Source: Zerene cesonia (lineage: Eukaryota; Arthropoda; Insecta; Lepidoptera; Pieridae). From it: a stretch of DNA of 64,000 nt. The DNA is taken from positions 7,192,001 through 7,256,000 of the forward strand of contig NC_052111.1 in the NCBI RefSeq assembly GCF_012273895.1, written 5' to 3'. The translations under genes were made by a program, and so were the position numbers. Under the pieces are notes generated by a model. That model worked only from the letters and a program-made list of their open reading frames with translations. It did no database searches and was not told where the DNA came from. Below are positions 51,889 through 63,924 of this stretch, piece after piece. Numbering within the stretch: the stretch's first letter is position 1; each line of letters begins with the position of its first letter.

Positions 51889-52038
51889 CCCTACTAATAT
51901 TATAAATGTAATTGTAAGTATGAAATTTGGTACGTAGATAGTTGGACAACTGGAATAACATATGTATAGGCGACTTTTTAACCTGATATTCCTACGGGTT
52001 ACGGACTTAGGCGGGTGAAACCGCAGGGCGCAGCTAGT
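51889..52038 (-). mobile_element. retroposon tail, CTAGCTGCGCC family, minus orientation
   Basis: It begins CCCTACTAATATTATAAATG on the plus strand, then TATGAAATTTGGTACGTAGA, and ends GCGGGTGAAACCGCAGGGCG followed by CAGCTAGTA. Both ends of the family are intact and the middle is shortened. Confidence 0.85.
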
Positions 52039-53203
52039 ACTTTAAATGTTTCCTCATTTGTATTGCAGGCGTAATATGAGTAACGATACTAAGTTTGGCA
52101 AACATTACTTGCTGATATGTTAAGTTTAGCATTCCTTACAAATAGAGCGATCTTATCTAAATTCTAAAAATCTTGTATGATAAGGTAACTAACTAGGTGT
52201 CGACGAACCCTTCCATTTGTCAAGCTCGCGCACTTATTTCTAATCTATGAAGGAAGCGGACAAGACACCTAATATTTGAATTGCAATATTGATGATTCAC
52301 TTGTTTAAAATTTGTTGTATGAACATAGGCTGGCCGAATGGATATTTGGCTTGGTGAATTGAAATATTTTAATAAACACTTTCTTGTGTTAAGTTTCGCA
52401 TCTATCTATATATGCACACACAAATTTAAATCATAAAACGAGTAAGATGATACTGAATTGTGAGTAAGTATCGTAATCAAATGTGAATACTTGTCACTGA
52501 GGTCGTGCAGGAATGCCTGCACCGCACTCGCCACGACCACGAGTATAATTCGGGACACCGTGGGTGGTGACAGACGCGATGCGTGTTTCCAATTACTCAC
52601 ACAATCGTACACGCTTCAGCTAATTATTCAGAATAAATATTCCAATGTATTTTATTACACTGACACAGATTTTCATCATCGCAAAAATACACGTAACACG
52701 CGCGCGCCGTGTGCCATTCGGAAGTTAATTTGCGATGCAAATATTTGTAGTTCTCAGCAAATACACATTGTCTACGATATTTAGTTAAACATTGTATTTG
52801 CATACCTATGATTGTTGCTGTTTAATCATTAATACTGTGTTACTGGTAAAAGTAAACACGCAGTTTGCATTGTAAGAGTTGAGAGATGTAACACAATAAA
52901 TGTCTTATTTAAAGACTATAGTGCAATAAATAAGGATTTTGTTAAGCTTCTCTTCCATCCGTTTAATATTTCGGTCTTCTGTTATATCGTTTCAATTTTC
53001 TTAACGGTCCATGTAGCCTAATTTTTGTGTTGTTTTATGTGAAGGATCAATTTTATTTATACCTTCGATTGTAATAAACTATACAAAACATATAATAAAT
53101 TTTAATAACAGTCGCCTTAATTGAGGTAGCGCTTATGCGATATTTTTAGGTAGTTATCATATAAAGATCTGTGTAGTAATGTCCACATTATCTTTCCTTA
53201 ATT

Positions 53204-53239
53204 TAATATTATACTTCAATTGAAGTCAATATAATATTA
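53204..53239. repeat. interrupted palindrome around CTTCAATTGAAG
   Basis: A 12-bp perfect palindrome CTTCAATTGAAG (53214-53225) flanked by TAATATTATA on the left and, after a 4-nt TCAA insertion, its reverse complement TATAATATTA on the right. Confidence 0.8.
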
Positions 53240-56200
53240 TTTCAAACAAAGTTCGATGAAAACAGCGAGAGCGCGGCGTTGTTTTGAAAATATGTTTTAC
53301 CTTTGTACCGGCGTTAAATGCGCGCCGGATTAAAATAGATTTAACGATTCGCCCGTTTGTTTCAAATTGATGCATAAACACGGTAAATTTTCTCTCGTGT
53401 AAATATTTAGAGGTTGAAAAACAGCGCTAATTCGTTGTGAATGGCGAATGTTATGACAAAATGCAGGGTAAGATCAGCACGCAACACGTGGGATTTTTAC
53501 CAGTTTTTAAAGGCGTTACGTTAAATTTTGAATCATAAATATTTTTTCATTTAATCTGTAATGTATATACAATACATACAAATATACCTACTGCTGTGAA
53601 GTTTTAGTGTTATAGCAAACGTATTTTCGAAATTGGATTCGAAAGGAGATGAATTAATTAAAGGTCATAAACATTTATTTTTAGAGTATAAATCTTTTTT
53701 CCTTTAGCGTAATAGAGTTAAGTGCACATCAAATGGACAGTTTGGGTCATATTTGAGCATTATGTAATAATTATGTATGTTCATATTAACAAGTGGGTAG
53801 TTTAAAGCGAGTAGGTCACATTTTATTAGTTAGTAGTGACCGGGAAACATCGGTCAAGGTGAGAAGAACCGGCCAGAAGCCAATGCGAAAATAAACAGTA
53901 GTCGCTAATTCGCGGATCCGCTGCGCCACCTCACTGGCGCCGGCTGATCTTGAATGAGCGCTTGTTTAATGATGAACATTACTCCGATATAATTCCAGTG
54001 AGTTCTTAGCATTTGAGGATCAAGCTGGAGATGGAAGGACCCAATGAATGCTTTGGGCAAATACTTTGGGCTGATCTGGAAAAAATGGGATGAAATAAAA
54101 AATACTACGTGTAATAGTAATACAATTTAAACTACGGAAGACAATTTAAACTTTCTCTTAAAATTTACAATGTTACATCAAATAATATACATTTTGACCG
54201 TTTTCTTAATCTGGAATAAAAGGGTAATTAAAACCACGAAATCAAAACCATATAATAATCTACAATGCAAAAAGTTGTCTATTATTTAAAATATAAACAA
54301 TTAAAAAAAGCAGTAACTCATAATAGGTCAATCGTATTCTACAATAAATATCGTCGACAAAAAAACTCTATCACATTATTTTTTTTGCGAAATTTATAAT
54401 TGACTATCGTTCTTGCGTAGAGAACACGGAAGTGTCGCTGTAATTTTATTCATATTGCTATTCCTTCGTGGCCATTTTGCAATTCAAATGATGGAGGCTC
54501 TTATGTTTAGCAACAGGTTATTTTCAGTTATCGCTCAACTGGTTTATTTTTTATCCCACATGTTGTTTTTGCATTGCTCTTGACGTGCCCCCGGTCGGCT
54601 ATTTCTGGTTCTTAATCATTAAGTCTATTTAATATTGTATTTTATACATCATCAACTTAATTACAACTATTACGATAAATACGTATAGTAAAATCGTTTC
54701 GGTTTATTTTACATATTTTGAATATGTATAACTGTTCGAAAAGGAAATATAGCGTATTATAGATGATAATGGCGCATTCACAGCTTTTACCATTGGCTCT
54801 ATTGGAATGTAAACTCTAGCATAGAATAGGGGTCAAACTGAACGTGATTCGAAAATAAAGAACAATTGTTCTCGTATTTATCAACACTCACGCCGCGCCA
54901 CCTCAACAAAGCCAGCGAGCACCAAAGCACCACAAATTATCACCTAATACGCTCGCTTAGAGTCGATTCTTAAATATCTGGATATTATCATTTGTATCGG
55001 TTGCGCACGCGCCTCTAACGACTGTTTGTATGATTTACAACACTCCCTTGAAGGGTACCTTTGTTGCTTCCACGGCTCCGACCACGATTACAATTGTACC
55101 ATTTGACGTTTGTCGAAGGTTATCGTTCTGTTTACATCACCGCGTCGACTTGACCGGCTCTTGATGTTTTGCGGTTCGTTATGGCATTTCACGTTTTCGT
55201 TATGTTAATCTCGAATTGTTCTGACTCACTAGCTTTTACCTCATTTCGCTGTTATTGCGTTTCCAATACTACAATGAAATTCAACAGATCGTGAGCAAAG
55301 AAATTGCTATACGATTACCGAGTACGATAACTGCCCTTTAGTGCTTCGAAGGTATTGAGTAAATTGAAACCAGGCTTTCAAGTCACTGGAGCATTAAGAC
55401 TGTGTCAGTAGCTTATGACTTCGATATTAGCGGGATGTAACGTTAATTACCTTAGTTCTTGCGTCCATAAAGCTTAACGGTCCAGCAACTTGGCTTAATT
55501 ACTTGAGCTATTTGATTTTGTTTTTACACGCGGTGACACGAATTTATTTACTGCGTTATTACTTATTGCTTATTATGGTATGCAACCACTTAGGTTATCT
55601 AGATCGGTTTCTAATTGGTTAGTTTTATCTGCAAGATTTGTGGCAGCTGTTTTTCAAAGTGTGCCATCCGATTTGATAATTTGCCAACTTACGAATTCCA
55701 TTGAAGACTGGAATTTGACTGTTTTATTAATAACAGCTTTCCATAAATAAATTTGGCGAGCACAACTAAAAACTCGTTTTAACCGAACACAAAGTAATTT
55801 CATATTATTTATGACTTTTCCTGAAATTTTACTATTTCTATGGCGCACTAACACATATGTTAATACAGTGTGCTAATTGCTGGCATATAACGTGACGATG
55901 TATGATGGTATCGTGAAAAATGACTGCATAGGTGCTTTTCAGAACAGTTTCCTAGAATGAGGTCGTAGTTTGAAGTTTATGGCCTCATCGCATGTCGACA
56001 TGGAATACGCTCATTCGATTTTATGAGTCATTCCATTCCTGTACATTTAGCACGTGTTTCATTGCTGTTATACAAGTAATCATTTTATCGGGACAACAAT
56101 CAAGAGAGGAGAATTACTTAATAACTAGCGGCAATTCGCAGAAATTACATTTCCTTGTACTAGACAATTATTATCATAGTTATAGTGTGGATAGAATGTG

Positions 56201-56425
56201 ATATATCACTATGATTTTCAGAAAAAAATATCCAGTATCCAAGGTTCAAACTGCATTCATAATGTTTTCTAATTGTCGTTATCGTACAAAAAAATACTAA
56301 CCTATTTGCAAGCGTTTGACACTATACTTAATTGTTACACTAATGAAGTAGATTGCATTATATCTGTACTCGGCAATTAATTTGTTAATTGCTGATACTA
56401 TCGTTTTACTTTCCTAACCTTCGCC

Positions 56426-56435
56426 GGTGACCTTG
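56426..56435 (-). promoter_or_regulatory. nuclear-receptor-like half-site in module-like context
   Basis: CCTTCGCCGGTGACCTTG resembles CCTTCCGCCCGTGACCTTG of module copy 3 at 50561-50579, with one base fewer and one substitution. It could be a fourth degenerate copy of the module core, or chance similarity. Confidence 0.3.
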
Positions 56436-56649
56436 CCTCCGCCGGATATGAACCGAATATAGCTGCGAGGGTGTGATGCAATGTGTCATTCGTTGTTGGA
56501 GATGCCCAAGTACTCGGGAAATTTTGGCATGTCTTTATGTAATTCATTCTCTTAATTAGCACACCTGGCTATTCGGTTACGGTGAGACGTAATTGCAGTT
56601 CAAATAATGTTTGAATTAAAATTATTTGGTAAATGGTAAATTTTAGAAC

Positions 56650-56812
56650 GTGGTAGTCGAGCTCGCTTCGCCACAAATTGGGCCAGCTGGCACCGGGGAG
56701 GGAGAGACCACACCTCCACATGAAGTTAAATAGTAGCATGTTTCCTTTCGTTCGGTGATGGCTTCTCATCAGGGGAACCACCAGCTCGGTTGCCCGCTCT
56801 AACATATAAAAA
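56650..56812 (+). mobile_element. SINE-like lepidopteran retroposon, copy 2, internally deleted
   Basis: GTGGTAGTCGAGCTCGCTTC, TTGGGCCAGCTGGCACCGGG, CCACACCTCCACA, then directly the 3' part (GGTGATGGCTTCTCATCAGG, AACCACCAGCTCGGTTGCCC). About half of copy 1 is missing from the middle, including the pyrimidine-rich block. No long poly(A). Confidence 0.8.
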
Positions 56813-58536
56813 TCATATAAAACTGTCTTGTTTAAAAAGCAATTACAGAATTTATTTATTATTAATTTTTTTTTTTGGAATGCCAACACTCTTTAATACT
56901 AATACAAAATATACAAAATCAAGAATTAATACATTCGCAAGTGCAAAAGTTACTTACAGGCTATCACCGCATGCTATATAAAAAGAACGGTTTAGAATTA
57001 AACTTACCAATATTTTTTCCTGGTTTTAGCCCTAATATACATAGACGTTAAGTAAATTTCTATATAAATAAAATCTATGTACGATATTTGTAGTATACTC
57101 TGTATAAGTTAAGTTCATTATTGAAACAACATCTAGAATTTTGTTATTATTTACATTTATATTTAATTCCTGTCAAAATTTGATCACTACTTTTATATTG
57201 AAAATGAATTTATCTTAAAATAGATGAAAGGGTTTGGATATACTAGAATACTCAAATCGAGAGTATGATTCGGAATAAGGGTACTTGGCTAAGTGATGTA
57301 TTATAGTAGGCATATAGTTCTTAAACATACTTTAAAATCGGTTCTTAATTAATATAAAATAACTTTCAACAATTACAATATATTTTACCGACATCTTAGT
57401 TAAAAACATGCCAAAAGATAGTTTTAAAAATAACATCAACGGAAACGACTTGACAATGAAAAATGTGTTAATCTTACGGCAGTTGCGGGCAACAATAAAA
57501 TGTTAAAAGTGATGTTATTGTCCTTTGTTGCGAGTTTCAAACTTCCGCCTAAATAAATGCCTGACCTTATGTCAAGTGACGTCACGTCAAGTGAACTATA
57601 GAAATTAAAAGACGCGGAATTGTGGAATTCCGGGGCCTTTCATTTAATTTATTGCCTCGTAAAAAATATAATATTAATTTGTCTTGAAAATTTCTGGATT
57701 ATTGTCGACCTCTTTGTCCACGCCACCTCAGCGTTGCAATTAATGTCAACTTTTGTTAAACGGTTGCAATTCTTTGTCACTGTTGGTGCATAATGAGTGA
57801 TACAATAATAATAATAAATCTTTTTATTTATTATTTTAACAACGATAAACTGCTATTTATGCCAACCACTATTATTATGATAATGATTAATTAAAGCCAA
57901 GCAGAAATGCTACAGAGACAAAAAATATTTGTAATCATAATGGCGACATGCTGGCTGTGATGGCCGCCGTTCATATTTGGCTCGTTACTACGATCATTCT
58001 CTCATTCGCTTAACATAATTCTAGTTCATTGACGTGGACTCGTCCGCTAATTGCGTCTTGTCGCCCACTCCTAATGCGTGACTGATTCTTCGTTTCTTCC
58101 TCTACTTGTGATTGGCATGCCTATAGTCCTTAAATCTTACCGCTTCCGACGTCCCTCGTTTACTCAGGACTTCTATAATTTATAAAAAAAAAACTTGCAA
58201 AATGTGGTCTGTATCGATAAGGGTTCAGCAGTCGAGAAATGCGTACCTCTATGGATGGATTTTGTTTCTTGCATGATAAGAATGTAACCAAAAATATATA
58301 CTCGTATAAATATGCTTGCTTGCGTTTACCCAAAATATAACTGACACCCTCGATGCCTTGCCACTAACTGAACATCACCGCTTATGTATTTCTTCACCCT
58401 GCTGAGAATGTTCTGCTTCGCCCGGTCGTTTAGATGATATTTACCTTGAACTTCTGTTAAACATGGGAACCAACTTGGCGGGATATCATTGAGTATTAAA
58501 ATTAGCACATCTAAATACGAGGTTTTCTAATTTAGA

Positions 58537-58808
58537 CTAGACCATTGATAGCGTATCGATAGTTCCATTATTGGTCGACTTAGCTGCTCCAATTTGGCAT
58601 TGCGGACGGATAGATGCTGCGTATTGGATTGGAGCAGGTAGGTCTGTGTGATTGGTGCTCGACGCTAGGGCTGTGGTGACGTAGTGATGTGTCGGCAGCA
58701 TCAGCGGGCTGGCGTTGGCGCTCGGCAGCAGCGGCACGGGCAGCCCGGCCACGGTGGTCGAGGCTCGGGACTCCACGGCGACGTCACGTGCCGCGTCCCC
58801 ACCGCCCT
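58537..58808 (-). CDS. probable terminal coding exon of an unrecognised gene, antisense to bun
   Basis: On the minus strand a pyrimidine-rich acceptor (TGCTGTTGTCTTTCAG|AGGGC) precedes an open frame of about 90 codons ending in TAG at 58537-58539. The exon starts in phase 1. The translation begins GGGDAARDVAVESR, continues ASTTVAGLPVPLLPSANASP and LMLPTHHYVTTALASS, and ends NNGTIDTLSMV. It is low in charge and rich in Ala/Ser/Thr/Pro, like the tail of a transcription factor or adaptor, but I do not recognise it. The first ~120 bp are strongly GC-rich against an AT-rich background, as in the coding end of bun. Nearest minus-strand AATAAA signals are ~700 nt downstream (57823-57832). Upstream exons were not identified. 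The plus strand is also open across the GC-rich half, so the strand call is likely, not certain. Confidence 0.5.
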
Positions 58809-58826
58809 CTGAAAGACAACAGCACA
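58809..58826 (-). other. splice acceptor of the minus-strand exon
   Basis: GTGCTGTTGTCTTTCAG on the minus strand, ending immediately before the exon. A good polypyrimidine tract with CAG. On the plus strand the same spot contains CACCAG|GTAGAG, a weaker donor match. Confidence 0.5.
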
Positions 58827-59327
58827 CCAGGTAGAGCTCCGATAGGAACGTTTGGCTTATGGTTATGGTTGTTTTTGTTTCTTATGCTATATCGTCTCTA
58901 TGAACTTTTTACATGTTGGATGTTTATTTACGCTCAAATGAATGGCAGTGAAGAATTCATAGAGGACGAAATTAGCACACTGTTTTTTGTCAGGGTGGTT
59001 GGTGATGCTTTTTATCACTTTTTTTTTGTACAGATGCCATTTTCGTGATTTATTATGCATGTTTGCTTTGTGTGTTCTTTTTTTTTCGTTTTTTTTAGGT
59101 AGATCTTTTGTTTTTGCATTGTTTTTTTTTTGTTATTTATGATGTATTGTCAGATGTTAGATTTCGTCTATAAGAACTTTTTGGTTTCAATTTCTTGTCA
59201 TGTTTACCGTATTTATGTATAGTTAAGTGACTTAAAATATTTCGAAGAATATGTACTTATTCAAGAGTCAATGTCTCTTGTATTACAAATGGCTACCATC
59301 AGTGGTATATCCCCGAATAAAACTAAT

Positions 59328-59358
59328 TACAGTCGTTATTATGTACTTAACGACTGTA
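59328..59358. repeat. 10-bp perfect inverted repeat, 11-nt spacer
   Basis: TACAGTCGTT (59328-59337) and AACGACTGTA (59349-59358). It has the same arm and spacer lengths as the hairpin at 23490-23520 but an unrelated sequence. Confidence 0.8.
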
Positions 59359-61822
59359 TGATGGCTTGAAAAGCCACTAAAATTGCGCATGAGTCGCTGC
59401 ATATTTTGGGTGAAATTATCGCTGTATTTTGTTCAATGTACACTTTTGTTTAATGTTTTCACTCTTATATGTAATTATGTTATGAACTTTGTACAAAAAA
59501 AAACTTTATACCCACGTGACTATTACTCTCGACATTTCTCTGTCACTGTATTTGTCAACAACTCGAAAGCGTACCTTGCTGGGCGATGACAGATGTAAGC
59601 AATACTGCCAAAATGTATACACTTGTTGATAATATTCTATGAAAGAACTCAATGAGACATAAATAGAGTAAATATAGATTCAGTCGCAATCGAATGCAAC
59701 GTTCATAGTTTCGTTACAAGTTATTATCGATTCAAAGAAATGCTACTTTGAATGAAAGTACTGTTTAGTTAATAAAAAAAGTAACATCTTTTCCGAATCC
59801 AGTAGTTTATTGGTTTCAATTGGAAAACTGCTATAAATCTCGAAAATCTTGCAGAGACAACGGCATTTTAGGCGGTCACAGTTCGCTGATCCTAACAGAC
59901 TATAGTACAGCGCTGCGGCTTAGCCTGCGAGCGCTCACGTCATGGCCGAAAATAACAGCCGGCTGTCAATGTAGAGTTATTGTGGACTTTTTGCCCGGTG
60001 CCGGTTGTTGACTCGCGCGCTCGGATGTCACGGCAAGGGTGTAACGCGAGCGGGCCGCGCGGCCTCCGCCTGACACCATCGCAATGTCATTATTCGGATA
60101 GGATATCTTTGGGCGACGGATTGTATTATGTTTGAGATCTCAATCGTTGGCTTGAATTTGTCTTTGAGAGGAACACATTTTTTTTTCGTAACATCTAACT
60201 GTTATCTTTATGAATTATATTGATATAGATGTAGACATAGAGTTGCGATATTATGAAGATTTGAATATGAACGGTTTAGTTGTAAAACTTTGTAGCTTTT
60301 AACGAATTTAATGAAAGCACTACCTAGTGTAATCTTAAAGTATGCCATTCGACATTTAAAGATCAATGATAGCTAGAAACAAGAATATTCAATATTTATT
60401 TCTATTATATATTATAAGCAATATATATTTATACAAGTTTTGCAATTAAGAGTGTGATTAATAGTTCTTATATCAAGGTCGCGTTTAACTCATAGAAATA
60501 TTATCCTATTTGCCCTTTTATGCCTGCAACATTGTACCGTTTTAGTGCCCGAGCATACTCGAGCTAGCAAATTTAACTATGCCAAGGGTTAGCTTATTAG
60601 ATCGCCGGCCACGTGCAAGTCAACCAATTAGCTGGCTGGCCCCCCGAGGCCTATACGGTGAACGGCTATTAATATTAGGGTGGTTGGTACACGTGTGCAA
60701 CTATTAGTCTTTCGCTTGTGATGGTACCTAATATTGGCTTGACCCGAATGCTATTATATTTTGAAGACGTGGTATGTTTGCGGTCGAAGAGTTGCTGGAT
60801 TTGATCCCATTTTGGTTTGTTTATGTGGTTAAACCGTTCATTAAGCCGGTATTCTGTTGGCGTATTTTATATAGCCAAAGCGCCTTGAGTGATGACATAC
60901 AATTTAGGTTGAAGTTGTACTGTTACAAATGAGCAATCTATCTTTTTAGTTTTACTTAGCATTTTTTTTGCTTAACTTACATTGTTTTATTAATTCAAAC
61001 TTTCAAATTAAAGATCTATTCACAATTTGTTTTATATGTTTCATTTACGAAATAATTAAAATGCATTTAATTATTAAGCGTTTTACATAATGAGCTCCTT
61101 CAAACGTAGCATACGTTATTGATCGACAAACAAACGAATAGAATAGGTGCCGTTTATAGCCTCGGCCGGTTGGTGCGTATGACAACCCTCCCGTCAATTT
61201 GCATGCACCACTTGAGACCCCTACGGGGGGTAAACAAAGCCGCGAATAGCCGACATATGTACAGGTCTATGTATCCTCTCGCTTAAACACTACCTTCGCC
61301 AGATGATAAACTTGACGCTTTAAAAGGTTCGTGACGCGGTTCTTGCAATAAAAGTACTAGATGTTGTGAAAGTACCCGCGTGGTTCTGTCACTGTCTTGC
61401 AAAAGCATAATATACTCTAGATTTATTATTTAAGAAAGAGTCGAGGAACTCATCTCGCAAAATATTAATTGCGACTAAACATCTACCACTTGCGATGTAA
61501 AAATTAAATATATATTTTTTTACATGTTCCAAATTTCGTGCGCATTCAATTTAAGTAGAAAAACAACGTTTTTTTTTTCCTTTGATGTCAGCGAAACATC
61601 TTCGCGGGAAATAGGCTCTTATGTAGGTAGGCACTTATTTGTTCACTCTTCATATAAATGAATTTTTCAAATTTGAGTTTACTTATGCTTAAGATGTTAT
61701 CGTATGATACTGCTTATCCAGTATAAATAAAAGTTAAACGTATCGAATTGAGATAAAATAAATACTTACGTTTTAAAAAGGCTTAATTGCTGCTCAGAGT
61801 CGATTTACTGTTGGAATAAGTA

Positions 61823-61893
61823 GAGGCTTCAATGTGACCCGTTACAATCTGCCTAGCAACGGTTGGCCGGGTTCGACGCCCGGCGAAAGCCTC
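61823..61893 (+). ncRNA. tRNA-like fold, non-canonical
   Basis: 71 nt closed by a perfect 7-bp stem (GAGGCTT / AAGCCTC). It contains a perfect 6-bp T-arm-like hairpin GCCGGG-TTCGACG-CCCGGC (61866-61884) with a B-box-like GGTTCGACGCC, and a middle stem CCGTT/AACGG (61839-61843 / 61858-61862). The A box is poor, and 2 nt separate the T-arm from the acceptor strand. It is not a normal tRNA. It could be a tRNA pseudogene, a SINE head, or an independent small RNA. No T-run terminator follows closely. Confidence 0.35.
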
Positions 61894-62924
61894 ATTGTGA
61901 TAGATTCGCAGTTCGCAATTCATTATGTTTGCTGTCAATCAATGCAAAAGTAATGTTAATATTTTTTTGCTTGAACGTGATATTGACGGTTCGTCCTACT
62001 TTTGAACATCGGTATGGTTAAACCTGATATTGGAAATATGTTTTCATTACTGATGAATGTTAACATAAACTCGGACTACATTAAATTTTGTATTAACGAC
62101 GGTCTTCAGGGAGATAAGAGCAAACCTTGAAAATATTTGCGCATACGTTTTTGTTATACATTTTTGGCAAATATTTGTACGGAGCGTGTTCTTGAATGTT
62201 CACAAAAAGTTTTTTAAGTAACGTACCGAGAATGCTTCTATTGTTTACCGGAAACGTCTTAATAACTCAAACACGATACGGTTGTTATTAAATGTATGTA
62301 TATACAAATTGTTACTTCCAGTGGCTGTTCTATGTTTCTGTATACGAATTGCGGAGACTTTATAGTCAGGTTACTGTAGCTACTTCAAACGTGTAATAAA
62401 TCTTTACTAATACATATATTGTTTAGTCCACATTTTAAAGCTCATATTTCACGAAAAACGTAAACATAAACTGCAACACGACCATTCAGAGAACTCGTAA
62501 ACACATAATAGCGTGGATATTTGTAATACTATACACCGAAAGCCAACAATACAATAAGCTGAAAGTTAATCCTTGGCCCTAGCGGAGTCAAGGACAGCGC
62601 CAAGCGCTTAGTAACGTTTTCAAGGTTGCTGTAACATCAGCCTTCAGGCAACCAGCCGTAGCCAAGGACATGACATCATACCCATTTGTTCTTACGCAAT
62701 TGATTGACAACGTTACTGCGAGTGCACTAAAGTTGAAATTTGCATTACCGCAACAGATCTAGAATATTCGCAGTGTCTACGAGTGAGGTATGTTTTCAAT
62801 GTCATTGTATATAGGGTTAGGTGGTACTTAAATAATCGTTGCACACGTTATGTATACTTAGTCTGGCCATAAATACTGTTACACTTAATTATAAAAAAAT
62901 ATTACATTTGAATTTCGAATCTGT

Positions 62925-63924
62925 NNNNNNNNNNNNNNNNNNNNNNNNNNNNNNNNNNNNNNNNNNNNNNNNNNNNNNNNNNNNNNNNNNNNNNNNNNNN
63001 NNNNNNNNNNNNNNNNNNNNNNNNNNNNNNNNNNNNNNNNNNNNNNNNNNNNNNNNNNNNNNNNNNNNNNNNNNNNNNNNNNNNNNNNNNNNNNNNNNNN
63101 NNNNNNNNNNNNNNNNNNNNNNNNNNNNNNNNNNNNNNNNNNNNNNNNNNNNNNNNNNNNNNNNNNNNNNNNNNNNNNNNNNNNNNNNNNNNNNNNNNNN
63201 NNNNNNNNNNNNNNNNNNNNNNNNNNNNNNNNNNNNNNNNNNNNNNNNNNNNNNNNNNNNNNNNNNNNNNNNNNNNNNNNNNNNNNNNNNNNNNNNNNNN
63301 NNNNNNNNNNNNNNNNNNNNNNNNNNNNNNNNNNNNNNNNNNNNNNNNNNNNNNNNNNNNNNNNNNNNNNNNNNNNNNNNNNNNNNNNNNNNNNNNNNNN
63401 NNNNNNNNNNNNNNNNNNNNNNNNNNNNNNNNNNNNNNNNNNNNNNNNNNNNNNNNNNNNNNNNNNNNNNNNNNNNNNNNNNNNNNNNNNNNNNNNNNNN
63501 NNNNNNNNNNNNNNNNNNNNNNNNNNNNNNNNNNNNNNNNNNNNNNNNNNNNNNNNNNNNNNNNNNNNNNNNNNNNNNNNNNNNNNNNNNNNNNNNNNNN
63601 NNNNNNNNNNNNNNNNNNNNNNNNNNNNNNNNNNNNNNNNNNNNNNNNNNNNNNNNNNNNNNNNNNNNNNNNNNNNNNNNNNNNNNNNNNNNNNNNNNNN
63701 NNNNNNNNNNNNNNNNNNNNNNNNNNNNNNNNNNNNNNNNNNNNNNNNNNNNNNNNNNNNNNNNNNNNNNNNNNNNNNNNNNNNNNNNNNNNNNNNNNNN
63801 NNNNNNNNNNNNNNNNNNNNNNNNNNNNNNNNNNNNNNNNNNNNNNNNNNNNNNNNNNNNNNNNNNNNNNNNNNNNNNNNNNNNNNNNNNNNNNNNNNNN
63901 NNNNNNNNNNNNNNNNNNNNNNNN
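62925..63924. other. assembly gap, exactly 1000 N
   Basis: A second gap of nominal 1000 N. The following 76 bases (63925-64000) are AT-rich with no visible feature. Confidence 0.99.

Larger units (their letters stand above)
50631..58536. other. intronic sequence with repeats, no gene seen
   Basis: It includes the retroposon tail at 51889, the interrupted palindrome at 53204, a GC-rich patch with GCGGATCCGC and GCGCCACCTCACTGG at 53910-53945, a GGTGACCTTG site at 56426-56435 in a context like module copy 3, and the second SINE-like copy at 56650. Two overlapping AATAAA signals on the minus strand at 57823-57832 could end the transcript of the minus-strand exon at 58537-58808. Confidence 0.5.
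58827..62924. other. intronic/intergenic sequence, GC-rich patch at 59990-60080
   Basis: T-rich after 58830. A CpG-dense patch at 59990-60080 includes the 12-bp palindrome GGCCGCGCGGCC (60053-60064) and, on the minus strand, a 37-codon open frame (59966-60079) starting MVSGGGRAARSRYTLAV. It has no in-frame strong donor, so it is not called as an exon. A hairpin at 59328-59358 and the tRNA-like fold at 61823-61893 are listed separately. Confidence 0.45.

Noticed and set aside
54717..54830. Scan for well-known insect microRNAs (miR-1-like GGAATGTAAA near 54806, miR-9-like GGTTATCTAG near 55593)
   Set aside because: Only partial seed matches. No matching hairpin partner arm was visible.
56569..56889. 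106-codon minus frame
   Set aside because: Runs through the SINE-like element copy 2, as does 7634-7897 through copy 1. Not a gene.
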